DNA from: Anniella stebbinsi
Lineage: Eukaryota; Chordata; Lepidosauria; Squamata; Anniellidae
Assembly (NCBI GenBank): GCA_029215795.1
Contig: JARDYH010000003.1
Coordinates: forward strand, 18,702,001 to 18,766,000
Reading direction: 5' to 3'
Length of the DNA stretch: 64,000 nucleotides
The translations under genes were made by a program, and so were the position numbers. Within the stretch, counting starts at the first letter, position 1; the number at the start of each line of letters is the position of its first letter. The notes under the pieces are model-generated. The model did no database searches. It was not told where the DNA came from and was given only the letters and a program-made list of their open reading frames with translations. This document shows, in pieces, positions 1 through 64,000 of this stretch.

Positions 1-63461
<63,461 letters not shown>

Positions 63462-64000
63462 CTTAAATAGAGTAGAGAGAGAGAAAAAAGAATTGTTAAA
63501 ATCTGTGCAATTTACTGACAAAGCAAGACTTAAATACTTCCAGTGTATGGGATTTGAAGTTATCAACAGTAATCTATCATCACTTCTTATTTCAGATGTT
63601 TAGAGGTAAGAGTCATTGTTATGTAGCCAAAACAGCACCATCCATGCACAAAAGCATAGTATCAGCAAGCTTGGGGGAATCCTGAAGTTTCCAGAAGTAC
63701 AAAAACATGTTCAGAAACAGCTTTGAGGCACGGAAAGAGAACGAAGGACAGCTCAATGAGGACTGAATGTGCTCAAATTGCTAACTGTTGGGGTGAAAAC
63801 TGGAAAAACAGGAGGAGGGTGGTAGTGGCTGGAATCCTGAACAGATGTCCACACCAACATTTTGCATGTCCTATTTTTTATTATATTTATTTATTGCTTC
63901 ATGGAGCTCAGGGCAATTTATATGTTGGCTTGATCTAAAGGTGCCATTTTGGACATGCGAGCCACTTCCACTTGTGCGAGGGGGAGGGGTTTCTTGTGTT
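63462..64000 (-). other. CACNA1C: CACNA1C intron upstream of exon ~7 (start of, partial)
   Basis: The acceptor TCTATTTAAG sits in a TCTC-rich tract (63462-63490). A short L2-like tail, 'tattatatttatttattgct' and 'catggagctcagggcaattt', lies at 63880-63922 on the minus strand. Nothing else seen. Confidence 0.7.

Overview
The window is a piece of vertebrate nuclear DNA. It is AT-rich, dominated by introns, and full of LINE/SINE/DNA-transposon debris of the kind found in squamate reptiles (lizard or snake; inferred from the L2, CR1, tRNA-SINE and hAT-MITE mix, not proven). It lies entirely inside one gene, CACNA1C (L-type voltage-gated calcium channel alpha-1C, Cav1.2), which is transcribed on the minus strand. 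No other host gene was recognised.

Nine coding exons can be placed to the base with canonical AG/GT borders and a continuous reading frame. In transcript order they are 63265-63461 (repeat I pore loop), then a mutually exclusive IS6 pair at 46426-46529 and 45933-46036, then 42919-43091 (I-II linker with the beta-subunit-binding AID), 17021-17111, a 27-nt exon 12174-12200, 9833-9993 (IIS1), 7707-7932 (IIS2-IIS4), and 1-155 (IIS4-S5 linker and IIS5; runs off the window). Human-style numbering makes these roughly exons 7, 8/8A, 9, 10, 11, 12, 13 and 14; the numbers are inferred. The exons together encode the end of repeat I, the I-II linker and the first five segments of repeat II.

The introns hold the repeats. 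Intron 13 (156-7706) has a solo LTR (5441-5970), L2 pieces and an LTR-like degenerate repeat. Intron 10 (12201-17020) has a related solo LTR (13261-13815), a tRNA-derived SINE and a CR1 copy. The 25.8-kb intron 9 (17112-42918) carries L2, CR1, MITEs, a candidate 1.0-kb non-autonomous DNA transposon (32581-33608) and an L2-clade LINE whose endonuclease/reverse-transcriptase frame is uninterrupted (35892-38789, antisense to the channel gene). The 16.7-kb intron 7 (46530-63264) has MITEs, SINEs, a chain of strong hairpins (51451-51630), microsatellites and a 5S-rRNA-like SINE scrap.

Most noteworthy are the exon 8/8A cassette, the 27-nt microexon, two solo LTRs with intact 5-bp target duplications lying in the sense direction of the gene, the intact L2 frame, and the hairpin chain near 51.5 kb. 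Nothing here amounts to a clearly new biological system; the window is an ordinary ion-channel locus with informative repeat content.
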